Positions 43,232-52,081 are shown, counted from the stretch's first letter. The stretch is 64,000 nucleotides of DNA from Pedobacter chinensis (GCF_003339865.1 NZ_QPKV01000013.1:1-64000); one strand, 5' to 3'. Notes: generated by a model from the sequence alone, not told the origin. Numbers and translations: made by a program.

Positions 43232-43639
43232 CGATTTTTATTGGTTAAAAGGTAATACTTCTATTCTAATAGCTGCGAATTTACAAAAAAAATGCGCTGC
43301 TGTAGGTCATACTTGGATCATTGTATTATTTGGAAATATTCTAAATAAAGCGTAGCAGGCACGGTTAAACCAATTCTTTAATTTTTTAAAGCGTAATGGC
43401 AGCTTTTCAATCAGGGGCTGCTGATTAATTTACCTCTGTCCTTCTGAAGGAGGTAAAAACCTGCGAAGAAGTATGAGTATGTTGAAAAGATTGAAAAGAA
43501 CGTTATTGAGCCAATGTACTGTTCATTAACGGACATTAATGTTCAATTACGAACGCATGGTTTTGAAAAATTAACTCGAAACAGCTATAAATCAATTGAT
43601 TGAATGGCCAGGCTTTATTGGCACAACAATGGCTAAAAG
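43232..43639. other. Intergenic stretch without a gene
   Basis: 408 bp between acn and the polysaccharide deacetylase gene. It contains the acn upstream region and a hairpin near 43430-43460 (TTTACCTC...GAGGTAAA) that may act as a terminator for the facing transcript. No open frame with a plausible start, no repeats recognised. Confidence 0.4.
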
Positions 43640-44290
43640 TTAAAGCGTTGAAAAAGTGAAACCTTTATCAGTAAAATATTTTAATACACGAGGCAATGCA
43701 TACTCCAGCCGATCAAAAGCTTTTAAACTATCATGGAAAACTATTATAGAGCCATTCTCTGTATGTTTTATAACATTTCGACAGCATTTTTCAGGAGTGA
43801 GATTGGTGTCGAAATCTCCGCTGAGTACGTCCCACATGACAATTTGCAATTTAGAGTTGGCAGTTTGGACTGGAAATTGAAAATTGGAAACCGCTAACTG
43901 GAGACTCTTGATTTGAGATTTCTTAATTCTTCCGTAGGGGGGTCTGAAAAGCGAAGTGCAGGTAAGTTGCTGACACATTAACGCATTTTTTACATAGGTT
44001 TCATCATCGGTTTCCCATCCTTTTAAATGATTAAAAGTATGGTTTCCGATAGCATGCCCGTCGTTTATCACTTTAGCGTACACCTCGGGATGTTTTACAA
44101 TATTATCGCCAATGCAAAAAAAAGTAGCTTTTGCATTAAAAGCTTTTAAAGTTTTTAATACAAAATCTGTAACATTGGGTATAGGTCCATCGTCAAAGGT
44201 CAAATAAATGACTTTTTCGGTGCGGGATTTATTCCATAACAATGATGGATAATACCATTTTAGCAGAAACGGCGATTTGATCAGGTACAT
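43640..44290 (-). CDS. Polysaccharide deacetylase family protein (NodB domain)
   Basis: A 216-residue carbohydrate esterase of the NodB/CE4 fold. The ATG at 44290 is preferred to a TTG at 44296. Motif 1 with the metal Asp is VIYLTFDDGP, motif 2 is GNHTFNHLKGW with the two metal His, motif 3 is FRPPYGRIKKSQ, and motif 4 is MWDVLSGDFD. The final motif may include IIVFHDS. It removes N- or O-acetyl groups from cell-wall or surface sugars. The first ~25 residues are hydrophobic (YLIKSPFLLKWYYPSLLW) but no cleavable signal is clear. Divergent from a TolC-like operon. A -7 box (TAACTTTG) lies 8 bp upstream, giving an almost leaderless start. Confidence 0.88.
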   Translation of the reverse strand: MYLIKSPFLLKWYYPSLLWNKSRTEKVIYLTFDDGPIPNVTDFVLKTLKAFNAKATFFCIGDNIVKHPEVYAKVINDGHAIGNHTFNHLKGWETDDETYVKNALMCQQLTCTSLFRPPYGRIKKSQIKSLQLAVSNFQFPVQTANSKLQIVMWDVLSGDFDTNLTPEKCCRNVIKHTENGSIIVFHDSLKAFDRLEYALPRVLKYFTDKGFTFSTL

Positions 44291-44297
44291 TTGCAAT

Positions 44298-44305
44298 CAA
44301 AGTTA
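44298..44305 (-). promoter_or_regulatory. Bacteroidota -7 promoter box for deacetylase gene (TAACTTTG)
   Basis: An exact TAnnTTTG on the minus strand, ending 7 bp before the ATG at 44290. Transcription would start almost at the start codon, an unusually short leader. Confidence 0.45.
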
Positions 44306-44322
44306 GCAAATGCCTGTACAGA

Positions 44323-44354
44323 TTGAAATTATTAAAGTTGTTTATATAGATTTG
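44323..44354 (+). promoter_or_regulatory. Candidate promoter for the TolC/adaptor unit
   Basis: TTG at 44323-44325 and TAGATTTG (exact TAnnTTTG) at 44347-44354, a 21-bp spacer. The ATG follows 10 bp later. Confidence 0.5.
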
Positions 44355-44364
44355 AAGATAAATT

Positions 44365-45720
44365 ATGAAAATGTTTACCACGAATAAGTTAATTACCGGA
44401 TCTGCATTATTATTGGCCCTGAGCTTTAGCCAGAATATTAAAGCCCAGGAGGTTATAACCATTGAACAAGCAGTTGAAAATACCTTAAAAAACAATTTAA
44501 ACATTAAACAGGCCGCTTTTAGCGCTGCCATAAGCGAAGAAAATTTAGTGCAATCGAAAAATGCATTATTGCCAACACTTAATGGAAGTATTAATCAATC
44601 CATGCAGTGGGGTAGAAGTCAGCAGGTTTCTGGTTTATTTGAAAATACGCAGAATTATAACTTAAATCCAAATTTAAATGCGAGTATAGCTGTTTTTGGC
44701 GGAGGGACCAGATTAAATCAGATCAGACAAAATAAATTCTTATTGGATGCTGGTAACACCAATGTTGAGAAAGTTAAAAATGATTTAATTTTACAGGTAG
44801 TTACTGCGTATCTTCAGGTTTTAAATAATCAGGATCAGGTAAAAGCCACGCAACAACAGTTAGAAGTGGCGAATTCTACCTTAAAGCGTGAACAAGCATT
44901 GTTAGATGTTGGCAATAAAACTTTGGCTGATATTTCTCAGGCTAAATCTCAGGTAGCAACAGCAGAATTAAACCTTACCGATGCACAAAATCAGTTAACA
45001 ATTTCCTATCTGACATTAGGACAGCTAATGGAAATTCAGCCTCCTATGACTTTCAAGGTGCAGGCGCCATTGGTTAATGAAATCGAAAACATAAAGTCAG
45101 ATTACGTACCTAATGATATTTACAAACAAGCGATAGCTAATTTTCCAGATATTAAATTAGCCTGGAATTACACCAAAGCCGCTGAAAAAGCAGTAGATGT
45201 TGCAAGAGGTGGATTTTTTCCGCAAATTACTTTAGGAGGCGGTTTAGGATCTGCCTATTATTATCAATTTAACGCAAGTCAATTTCGCCCGAATGGAAGA
45301 TTTAGCGATCAGTTATCTGATAACTTTGGCCAATTTGTGAGTATGGGAATTCAGATTCCAATTTTTAATGGTTTTGCTACCAAATCTAATGTTAAACGGG
45401 CAAAAATTACATTAATGCAACGCCGAACTGACGAAGCGCTGGCAAAAAATAATTTAATTAAGGTAATTAATCAGGCTGTTGCAGATTTAAATGCAGCAAG
45501 AAGTCGTTATACTTCAACTCAAAATGCTTTTGAGGCTCAAAAAGATGCGTTTTATGTTATCGATCAACGCTATAATGTAGGATTAGTGAATTCACTTGAT
45601 TATAGTACTGCTCAAACCAACAGAAACAGGGCAGAGATTGATTTTATTCTCGCAAAATACGACCTTATTTTTAGGGCAAAGGTTATAGATTATTATTTAG
45701 GTAGACAAATTACTTTTTAA
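44365..45720 (+). CDS. TolC family outer membrane protein
   Basis: A 451-residue exported protein. The signal peptide ends in SFSQNIKAQ (residues 20-28); the mature part shows two OEP repeats with long helical stretches (NLNIKQAAFSAAISEENL, DLILQVVTAYLQVLNNQDQV, ADLNAARSRYTSTQNAFEAQ). It forms the outer-membrane exit of tripartite pumps. It differs from the TolC at 19 kb and is paired with the MacA/HlyD-like adaptor 165 bp further on. It is divergent from the deacetylase gene. Confidence 0.9.
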   Translation: MKMFTTNKLITGSALLLALSFSQNIKAQEVITIEQAVENTLKNNLNIKQAAFSAAISEENLVQSKNALLPTLNGSINQSMQWGRSQQVSGLFENTQNYNLNPNLNASIAVFGGGTRLNQIRQNKFLLDAGNTNVEKVKNDLILQVVTAYLQVLNNQDQVKATQQQLEVANSTLKREQALLDVGNKTLADISQAKSQVATAELNLTDAQNQLTISYLTLGQLMEIQPPMTFKVQAPLVNEIENIKSDYVPNDIYKQAIANFPDIKLAWNYTKAAEKAVDVARGGFFPQITLGGGLGSAYYYQFNASQFRPNGRFSDQLSDNFGQFVSMGIQIPIFNGFATKSNVKRAKITLMQRRTDEALAKNNLIKVINQAVADLNAARSRYTSTQNAFEAQKDAFYVIDQRYNVGLVNSLDYSTAQTNRNRAEIDFILAKYDLIFRAKVIDYYLGRQITF

Positions 45721-45885
45721 AGCTAAAAAATTAAAGAAAATTTGGATAACGCCCGTGAAAGAAAAAGGACTGAGCCGAAACGCTAAGTAAGAAGCACTAA
45801 AAAACAAGATAAAACCGGTGGAACATATAATTTGTGAAATCAACCCAAAGGAAAAAATAAAACAAACGAAATACAATAAACAATT

Positions 45886-47220
45886 ATGAAACTGAAGCAC
45901 ATATTAATTACCATTGGTGTTATCGTTGCTATTTTAGTCGGACTAAAACTAGCTGGGGTTATTGGTGGTGATAAAACCGAAAAAGTAACTATCGAAAAAG
46001 TGGCAGATAAAACTGTTGTAGAAACGGTGACGGCAAGCGGTAAAATTCAACCTGAAACTGAAGTTAAGCTAAGCTCGGAAGTATCAGGCGAGGTGGTAGA
46101 ATTAAAGGTAAAAGAAGGTGATGTGGTTAAAGCAGGTCAATTGCTTTGTAAAGTTCGTCCTGATGTTTTACAATCTGGTTATGAACGTACCGTAGCAAGT
46201 TATAATGCACAAAAAGCAAGTGTGGCTGCCGCGCAGCAACAGTTAGCACAAAATGAGGCCAACTTTGTAAATGCCGACGCCACTTATAAACGTAATGTAG
46301 AGCTTTTCAATAAAAAAGTAATTTCAGCATCTGAATTTGATGCTGCTAAAGCCGCATTTTTAACTGCAAAAGCTAATTTAGCCAGTGCAAAAGAAAATGT
46401 AACAGGTGCTAAATTTACTTTGGAACAAACAGGTGCAAATGTTAAAGAAGCTGGTGCAAACCTGGCAAAAACGACTATTTATGCACCGGTTGATGGTGTA
46501 GTTTCAAAATTATCAATCGAGTTGGGTGATCGTATTTTAGGTACTTCACAAATGGCTGGTACGGAGATCATGCGTATTTCTAATTTATCATCAATGGAGG
46601 TAAATGTTGATGTGAACGAAAATGACATCACACGTGTAAAAGTTGGCGATAAAGCATCTATTGAGGTTGATGCCTTTTCTGATAAAAAATTCAGAGGTGT
46701 AGTAACAGAAATTGCAAGTTCGTCAACCGCAGTGGGCACTACTGCCACAAGTTCGGTTGATCAGGTAACAAATTTTTCTGTTAAAATCAGAATTACTGAA
46801 GAAATGGAAGGCAAGCAACAGTCTATTTTCCGTCCGGGCATGTCAGCAACAGTTGATATCGAGAGCGAAACGGTTAAAGGCTTAGCTGTTCCAATCCAGG
46901 CAGTATTTACAGAAAGTGGCAAAACTGGCGATGCCAATCAGGGAAACCAGGAAAATTCCGATAAACAAAAATCTAAATTAACTGATAAAAAGATTAAACA
47001 GTTTGTTTATAACTATGATAACAAAACAAAAAAGGTTAAAAAAGTTGAAGTTACCACAGGTATACAAAATGATCAGTTTATTATTGTTAAATCGGGGGTT
47101 AAAACTGGAGAGGAAATCGTAACCGGACCTTATTCTGCCATTCAAAGTAAATTAAAGGATGGAATGATTGTAGAAAAAACGTCTAAAGACCAATTGTTTA
47201 ACAAAGACAGCAAGAAGTAG
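45886..47220 (+). CDS. Periplasmic adaptor protein (MacA/HlyD-like)
   Basis: A 444-residue membrane-fusion protein with an N-terminal membrane anchor (ILITIGVIVAILVGLKLAGVI) instead of a lipobox. Lipoyl halves are at ~45-80 (VSGEVVELKVKEGDVVKAGQLL) and ~190-215 (YAPVDGVVSKLSIELGDRI), separated by an alpha-hairpin with repeats (SYNAQKASVAAAQQQLAQNEA). A beta-barrel follows (EVNVDVNENDITRVKVGDKASI). The C-terminal region has a Lys-rich insert near 350. It resembles the MacA-type partner of ABC exporters, yet the next gene is gpsA and no ABC transporter follows. The inner-membrane pump must be encoded elsewhere. Confidence 0.88.
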   Translation: MKLKHILITIGVIVAILVGLKLAGVIGGDKTEKVTIEKVADKTVVETVTASGKIQPETEVKLSSEVSGEVVELKVKEGDVVKAGQLLCKVRPDVLQSGYERTVASYNAQKASVAAAQQQLAQNEANFVNADATYKRNVELFNKKVISASEFDAAKAAFLTAKANLASAKENVTGAKFTLEQTGANVKEAGANLAKTTIYAPVDGVVSKLSIELGDRILGTSQMAGTEIMRISNLSSMEVNVDVNENDITRVKVGDKASIEVDAFSDKKFRGVVTEIASSSTAVGTTATSSVDQVTNFSVKIRITEEMEGKQQSIFRPGMSATVDIESETVKGLAVPIQAVFTESGKTGDANQGNQENSDKQKSKLTDKKIKQFVYNYDNKTKKVKKVEVTTGIQNDQFIIVKSGVKTGEEIVTGPYSAIQSKLKDGMIVEKTSKDQLFNKDSKK

Positions 47221-47339
47221 TTTATAATTAATCGCGAGAAATAGTAACTTGCAAAGGTTTGAGGTGTAAGGTTTAGGATTTGGAGCAATTTGCATAAGTC
47301 TTATACCTTACACCTTTTACCTTAAATATTTTTATAAAC

Positions 47340-48338
47340 ATGGTACCTAAAATAGCAATGATAGGGGGCGGAAGCTGGGCGACTGCCATTGTGAAAATGC
47401 TTTCAGATAATTTATCGGAAAAAGAAATTTATTGGTGGATGCGTAACGAGGTCGCCATTGAACACATTAAAAAATTCAAGCATAATCCTCACTATTTAAG
47501 CTCTGTTGAAATTAAATTGGTGGAAGAAAATATATCTTCAAATATAAATTCGATTATAAAATCTGCAGATTTGGTTATTTTAAATGTACCGGCTGCATTC
47601 TTAAAAGATACTTTATCAACCATTAGCAGCGAAGATTTAAAAGGAAAAAAAATAGTTTCTGCCATTAAAGGAATAGTTCCGGAAGATAATTTGATCATTG
47701 GCGAGTTCCTGCATGAAAAATATGCTGTTCCATACGAAAATATCCTGGTGGTGAGCGGCCCTTGTCATGCTGAAGAAGTGGCTTTTGAAAAACTTTCGTA
47801 CCTCACTATCGCTTGTACCGATGTTGAAAAGGCATCAAATTTTGCATCTCTTTTAAACACCAGGTATATTAAAACAAATGTTTCTGATGATATTTTTGGG
47901 ACTGAGTATGCTGCGGTTTTAAAAAACATTTATGCCATTGCCAGTGGAATTTGCCATGGAATTGGCTATGGAGATAATTTCCAGGCTGTACTCATCAGCA
48001 ATGCCATTCGTGAAATTAAACGCTTTGTTGAGGCTGTTCATCCCATCAATCGTGATATTAAAGAGTCTGCATATCTGGGTGACCTTTTGGTAACGGCCTA
48101 TTCTCAATTTAGTCGCAACCGCACTTTCGGTAATATGGTAGGTAAAGGCTATACGGTAAAATCTGCCCAGCTGGAAATGAATATGATTGCTGAGGGATAT
48201 TATGCAGCGAAATGTATGTTCATCAAGAATTTGGCCTATAACGTTGAAATGCCCATAAGTAAGGCTGTATACCATGTTTTGTATGAAAATCGCTCGCCAC
48301 AAATAGAAATGAATCTACTTGCTGAGAAGTTAAATTAA
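47340..48338 (+). CDS. gpsA: Glycerol-3-phosphate dehydrogenase [NAD(P)+]
   Basis: A 332-residue cytoplasmic enzyme making sn-glycerol-3-phosphate from dihydroxyacetone phosphate for phospholipid synthesis. The Rossmann motif is IAMIGGGSWATAIVKML at the N-terminus; the catalytic region includes SGPCHAEEVAFEKLSYLTIA (lysine-containing loops), GTEYAAVLKNIYAIASGICHG (catalytic Lys in LKNIYA) and YLGDLLVTAYSQFSRNRTFG (substrate-binding Asn/Arg). Length is standard. It follows the adaptor gene by 120 bp on the same strand; no clear promoter or terminator separates them. A cluster of palindrome-ended repeats lies downstream. Confidence 0.94.
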   Translation: MVPKIAMIGGGSWATAIVKMLSDNLSEKEIYWWMRNEVAIEHIKKFKHNPHYLSSVEIKLVEENISSNINSIIKSADLVILNVPAAFLKDTLSTISSEDLKGKKIVSAIKGIVPEDNLIIGEFLHEKYAVPYENILVVSGPCHAEEVAFEKLSYLTIACTDVEKASNFASLLNTRYIKTNVSDDIFGTEYAAVLKNIYAIASGICHGIGYGDNFQAVLISNAIREIKRFVEAVHPINRDIKESAYLGDLLVTAYSQFSRNRTFGNMVGKGYTVKSAQLEMNMIAEGYYAAKCMFIKNLAYNVEMPISKAVYHVLYENRSPQIEMNLLAEKLN

Positions 48339-48494
48339 CACCGGCTCGGGATAAAAGAATTTTTCTCCCAGCCAATAGGAATTGCAAAGTGCTTCGTTTG
48401 GTGGTCCGGCTCCGCGTTATTCACCCGCAGGTGGGAACCCAATGTTATTATTTAAGGAAAAAACAAAAAATAATGACAACGTTGAAATGTGCCT

Positions 48495-48654
48495 GTCATT
48501 CTGAGGCACGAAGACCGCGAAGCAGTTACGAAGTAAATCCCTGACCTGCAGGCATTGTACCTGGTTTACCGCTGAATTGTTTTTGTAAGGGGTAGTGTGC
48601 TGTTATTAAAGTTTTGTGTTCCATCGGCGGATTCTTCACTGTGTTCAGAATGAC
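48495..48654. repeat. Palindrome-ended ~160-bp repeat, right cluster copy A (inverted)
   Basis: The unit is the reverse complement of the 3.5-kb copies: GTCATTCTGAGGCACGAAGA at the left, TTCAGAATGAC at the right. It shares the internal anchor (read on this strand) TTTACCGCTGAATTGTTTT. The spacer to copy B is 17 bp, AACGTTGAAATGTGCTT, unlike the left cluster's spacer. Confidence 0.88.
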
Positions 48655-48671
48655 AACGTTGAAATGTGCTT

Positions 48672-48832
48672 GTCATTCTGAGGCACGAAGACCGCGAAGC
48701 AGCGACGAAGTAAATCCCTGACCTACAGTCATTGTACCTGGTTTACCGCTGAATTGTTTTTGTAAGGGAGTAGTGTGCTGTTATTAAAGTTTTGTGTTCC
48801 ATCGGCGGATTCTTCACTGTGTTCAGAATGAC
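48672..48832. repeat. Palindrome-ended ~160-bp repeat, right cluster copy B (inverted)
   Basis: 161 bp, nearly identical to copy A (ACGAAGTAAATCCCTGACCT core), followed by a 17-bp spacer. The TCACTGTGTTCAGAATGAC end variant matches copy 3 of the left cluster in type. Confidence 0.88.
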
Positions 48833-48849
48833 AACGTTGAAATGTGCCT

Positions 48850-49008
48850 GTCATTCTGAGGCACGAAGACCGCGAAGCAGCTACGAAGTAAATCCCTGAC
48901 CTGCAGGCATTGTACCTGGTTTACCGCTGAATTGTTTTGTAAGGGGTAGTGTGCTGTTATTAAAGTTTTGTGTTCCATCGGCGGATTCTTCACTGTGTTC
49001 AGAATGAC
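48850..49008. repeat. Palindrome-ended ~160-bp repeat, right cluster copy C (inverted)
   Basis: 159 bp, nearly identical to copies A and B apart from single-base and length differences in T and G runs. Followed by a 17-bp spacer before the partial copy. Confidence 0.88.
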
Positions 49009-49025
49009 AACGTTGAAATGTGCCT

Positions 49026-49088
49026 GTCATTCTGAGGCACGAAGACCGCGAAGTAGTTACGAAATAAATCCCTGACAGGCATTGTACT
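49026..49088. repeat. Partial copy D of the ~160-bp repeat
   Basis: Only the left 60 bp remain: GTCATTCTGAGGCACGAAGA through GACAGGCATTGTAC, then the homology stops. Its CGAAATAAATCC core carries an extra base change. This shows the array end has decayed or been cut. Confidence 0.75.
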
Positions 49089-49165
49089 TTGATTTGGAGT
49101 GCCGCTAAAATCCAAAACAAATTACTTAAAAAATTGTTATTCCATTAAATAAAAGTATAGCTGTC

Positions 49166-49510
49166 ATGAAAAAGAAATTTGCAATAGGATTATTAACGCT
49201 CGCATTATTTGGCGGTATAACCTTAAGTGTTAACGCACAGGAAAAAAAGAAAACAGAAGTTGGTCAGGCACTAGATAAAACAGGAAAAGCCATTGGAAAG
49301 GGTGCTAAGTCGGTTGGAAATAAAACAGCTGAAGTAGCCGTAAAAGGGGAGGCTAAAGTAGCTGATAAAACCTGGAAGGGTAAAATGGCACCAGACGGAT
49401 CTAACGTTTACATTAATTCAAAAAATGAAAAATATTATGTTAATGCTAAAGGCGCAAAAATTTGGTTAAAACCAAGCCAGATTAAAAACAGGCCTGAGCC
49501 TAAAAATTAA
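49166..49510 (+). CDS. Small exported basic protein with a GKYY-like C-terminal module
   Basis: A 114-residue exported protein: signal peptide MKKKFAIGLLTLALFGGITL ending near VNAQ. The middle is a Lys/Gly/Ala-rich, helix-like repeat (GQALDKTGKAIGKGAKSVGNK, AEVAVKGEAKVADK). The C-terminus (GSNVYINSKNEKYYVNAKGAKIWL) looks like the short basic module described as PBCV-specific adaptor in phycodnaviruses, with the KYY-x4-G-x-KIWL pattern; I offer this only as a likeness. The function is unknown. The mature protein is strongly positive, so it may bind cell wall or DNA. A terminator follows. Confidence 0.7.
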   Translation: MKKKFAIGLLTLALFGGITLSVNAQEKKKTEVGQALDKTGKAIGKGAKSVGNKTAEVAVKGEAKVADKTWKGKMAPDGSNVYINSKNEKYYVNAKGAKIWLKPSQIKNRPEPKN

Positions 49511-49524
49511 TAAGATGTAATTTT

Positions 49525-49558
49525 AAAGAAGTCAAGTTTTTAAAACTTGACTTCTTTT
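49525..49558. terminator. Hairpin terminator
   Basis: A perfect 16-bp stem, AAAGAAGTCAAGTTTT and its complement, around a single loop base, followed by TTAT. It can stop the small basic protein gene (+) and is near the rimO end (-). Confidence 0.85.
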
Positions 49559-49587
49559 ATAGATACTAACATTTTATAGATACTAAC
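49555..49587. repeat. 16-bp direct repeat
   Basis: TTTTATAGATACTAAC occurs twice with one base between copies (49555-49570, 49572-49587), partly overlapping the terminator. Likely a local duplication. Confidence 0.7.
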
Positions 49588-49612
49588 AGAAGTAAAACCG
49601 GCGAGATTTAAT

Positions 49613-50944
49613 TTAAACTATCGTTCCGTATAAGTCGAAATCTTCCGCTCTGTCAATCTTTACATTCACAAAGCTTCCGTTAGCAGCATAACCTGTTGCT
49701 GCATCAATTAAAACTTCGTTATCAACCTCAGGAGAGTCAAATTCGGTTCTTCCAATAAAGAAATCTCCTTCTTTTTTATCGACTAAAACTTTGAAGATTT
49801 TGCCTACCTTTTCCTGGTTAATATCAAATGAAATACCTTGTTGAATTTCCATGATATCGTCAACGCGTTGTTGTTTAATTTCTTCAGGTACATCATCAAC
49901 CAATGTATGTGCATGAGTTTTTTCTTCATGAGAATAAGTAAAACAACCTAAACGATCGAATTTGGTTTCAGCAACCCATGCGGCCATTTCTTCGAAATCA
50001 TATTGCGTTTCTCCGGGGTACCCACAAATTAAAGTGGTTCTCATCGCAATGTTAGGAACCTTATCTCTAATCTGGTTGACCAAATCAACCGTTTTCTGTT
50101 TTGTTGTACCACGACGCATTGATTTCAACATGTTATCCGTGATGTGCTGTAGTGGCATATCCAAATACTTGCAAATGTTATCACGCTCATTCATGGCATC
50201 TAAAATCTCCATCGGGAAACCACTTGGATAAGCATATTGCAGGCGAATCCACTCAATTCCCGGAACATCCGATAAACGACGCATTAATTCATCCAGTTTA
50301 CGAACACCATAAAGATCCAGACCGTAATAAGTTAAATCCTGAGCGATCAGAATGAGTTCTTTAGTGCCGTTTTTAGCTAATATTTTTGCTTCATTAACCA
50401 ATTCTTCCATTGGCTTGCTCATGTGCTTGCCGCGCATTAACGGAATTGCACAAAAAGAACAAGGGCGGTTGCAGCCTTCAGCAATTTTGAAGTAAGCAAA
50501 GTGAGATGGGGTGGTCAGCAAACGCTCGCCAATAAGTTCGTGTTTATAATTGGCACCTAACTCATGTAATATATTTTGAAGGTCGTTGGTGCCGAAAAAG
50601 GCATCAACATTCGTAATTTCTGATTCTAATTCTGGTTTGTAGCGCTCTGACAGGCAACCTGTAACCACTACTTTTCCGATTTTGCCAGCTTCCTTTAACT
50701 CACTAAACTGAAGAATGGTATCTATTGATTCTTGCTTAGCATTATCTATAAATCCGCAGGTATTGATTACAACGATATCATTTTTACCCATTTTATCAGA
50801 TTCGTGAACAACGTTCAAGTTATTTCCACGTAACTGTCCCATCAATACTTCTGAATCGTAAATATTTTTAGAGCAACCCAAAGTGATCACATTGATTTTA
50901 GGTTGTTTAATTGCGGTTTTACTTCTTGCTATTTTGGTATTCAT
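49613..50944 (-). CDS. rimO: Ribosomal protein uS12 methylthiotransferase
   Basis: A 443-residue radical-SAM enzyme that adds a methylthio group to an aspartate of ribosomal protein S12. The ATG at 50944 is chosen because the domain (NVITLGCSKNIYDSEVLMG) starts shortly after; a longer frame to 51001 adds 19 residues with no similarity. Three cysteines of the UPF0004 domain are in TLGCSKN, VINTCGFI and VVTGCLSER; the radical-SAM CxxxCxxC is GCNRPCSFCAIP. A C-terminal TRAM domain is seen in the last ~65 residues. It follows ftsY by 174 bp on the same strand, a conserved order in Bacteroidota as I recall it. Confidence 0.94.
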   Translation of the reverse strand: MNTKIARSKTAIKQPKINVITLGCSKNIYDSEVLMGQLRGNNLNVVHESDKMGKNDIVVINTCGFIDNAKQESIDTILQFSELKEAGKIGKVVVTGCLSERYKPELESEITNVDAFFGTNDLQNILHELGANYKHELIGERLLTTPSHFAYFKIAEGCNRPCSFCAIPLMRGKHMSKPMEELVNEAKILAKNGTKELILIAQDLTYYGLDLYGVRKLDELMRRLSDVPGIEWIRLQYAYPSGFPMEILDAMNERDNICKYLDMPLQHITDNMLKSMRRGTTKQKTVDLVNQIRDKVPNIAMRTTLICGYPGETQYDFEEMAAWVAETKFDRLGCFTYSHEEKTHAHTLVDDVPEEIKQQRVDDIMEIQQGISFDINQEKVGKIFKVLVDKKEGDFFIGRTEFDSPEVDNEVLIDAATGYAANGSFVNVKIDRAEDFDLYGTIV

Positions 50945-51118
50945 ATTAATTTTGATTACGCTTTCCTTGCGGTTTGATTCCACAGATTTTAGCGATTCCA
51001 CATTGGTGTGGTTTTTTATACTGATATTCTTTTGACTTCACAGCCAGTGTTACCAAAATTGATCAATAATCCTGTTTTAATTTTACTGGCTTTTATTTGC
51101 CTCGCAGTGACGGCGATA

Positions 51119-52081
51119 TTATTTAAACAAGCTATTTACAAACTCTTTTTTATCAAAAAGCTGCAAGTCGCCAATTTTTTCACCTACCCCGATGTATTTC
51201 ACAGGAATTTTAAATTGATCGGAAATTCCAATCACTACGCCACCTTTTGCCGTACCGTCCAATTTAGTAATGGCCAGGGCATTTACATCTGTGGCTTCGG
51301 TAAACTGTTTACATTGCTCAAATGCATTTTGACCTGTTGAAGCATCAAGTACCAACAAAATTTCGTGTGGAGCGCCAGGCACAACCTTTTGCATTACTTG
51401 TTTAATTTTACCAAGTTCATTCATCAGGCCGATTTTATTGTGCAAACGGCCGGCAGTATCGATTATAACCACATCTTCGCCGTTAGCAACGGCAGATTGC
51501 AAGGTATCAAAAGCAACAGAGGCCGGATCAGAGCCCATTGCTTGCGCTACTACTCTTACACCAACGCGTTCACCCCAAAGTTTAATCTGATCTACAGCAG
51601 CGGCTCTAAAAGTATCTGCAGCACCTAAAACAACTTTAAGGCCTGACTCTTTCAGTTTATGTGCCAGCTTGCCAATGGTTGTTGTTTTACCCACACCATT
51701 AACACCAACCACCATGATTACATAGGGCTTATGGTCGCCATATTCGAACTGACGAAAATCGTTACTATTGTTTTCTGATAATAATAGCTGGATCTCATCA
51801 CGTAAAATAAAATTTAGTTCAGAAGTATTAAGATATTTATCTCTTGAAACACGATCTTCAATACGTTTTATGATTTTTAATGTGGTACTCACACCAACAT
51901 CAGAGGTAACTAAAACTTCTTCCAGATTATCAAGCACCTCATCATCAACGGTTGATTTTCCAGCAACAGCTTTTGTAATTTTACTAAAGAAACCATCTTT
52001 GGTTTTCTCCAAACCTTTATCTAAAGCCTCTTGAGCCTCTGGCGCAGTCTCTTTCTTTTTGAAAAAATCAAATAAGCCCAT
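51119..52081 (-). CDS. ftsY: Signal recognition particle receptor FtsY
   Basis: A 320-residue SRP GTPase that docks ribosome-nascent-chain complexes at the inner membrane. It has a short acidic-basic A region (MGLFDFFKKKETAPEAQEAL), an N-domain and the G domain with P-loop VGVNGVGKTTTIGKLAHKL (G1), DTFRAAAVDQIKLWG, DTAGRLHNKIGLMNELGKI (G3) and TKLDGTAKGGVVIG (G4). Essential in most bacteria. Its ATG overlaps the TAA of the PIN-toxin gene (TAATG), so it is translated in the wake of the toxin. The terminator behind DUF4295 leaves the antitoxin promoter as its most obvious source of transcription. Confidence 0.96.
   Translation of the reverse strand: MGLFDFFKKKETAPEAQEALDKGLEKTKDGFFSKITKAVAGKSTVDDEVLDNLEEVLVTSDVGVSTTLKIIKRIEDRVSRDKYLNTSELNFILRDEIQLLLSENNSNDFRQFEYGDHKPYVIMVVGVNGVGKTTTIGKLAHKLKESGLKVVLGAADTFRAAAVDQIKLWGERVGVRVVAQAMGSDPASVAFDTLQSAVANGEDVVIIDTAGRLHNKIGLMNELGKIKQVMQKVVPGAPHEILLVLDASTGQNAFEQCKQFTEATDVNALAITKLDGTAKGGVVIGISDQFKIPVKYIGVGEKIGDLQLFDKKEFVNSLFK

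Noticed and set aside
48881..49120. 79-residue frame on the minus strand across the right repeat cluster
   Set aside because: It reads through the palindrome-ended repeat (ETADGTQ-like text) and has no domain.
51008..51340. 110-residue open frame on the + strand with a hydrophobic start
   Set aside because: Most of it lies opposite ftsY in another frame; the hydrophobic part falls in the short ftsY-rimO gap by chance.
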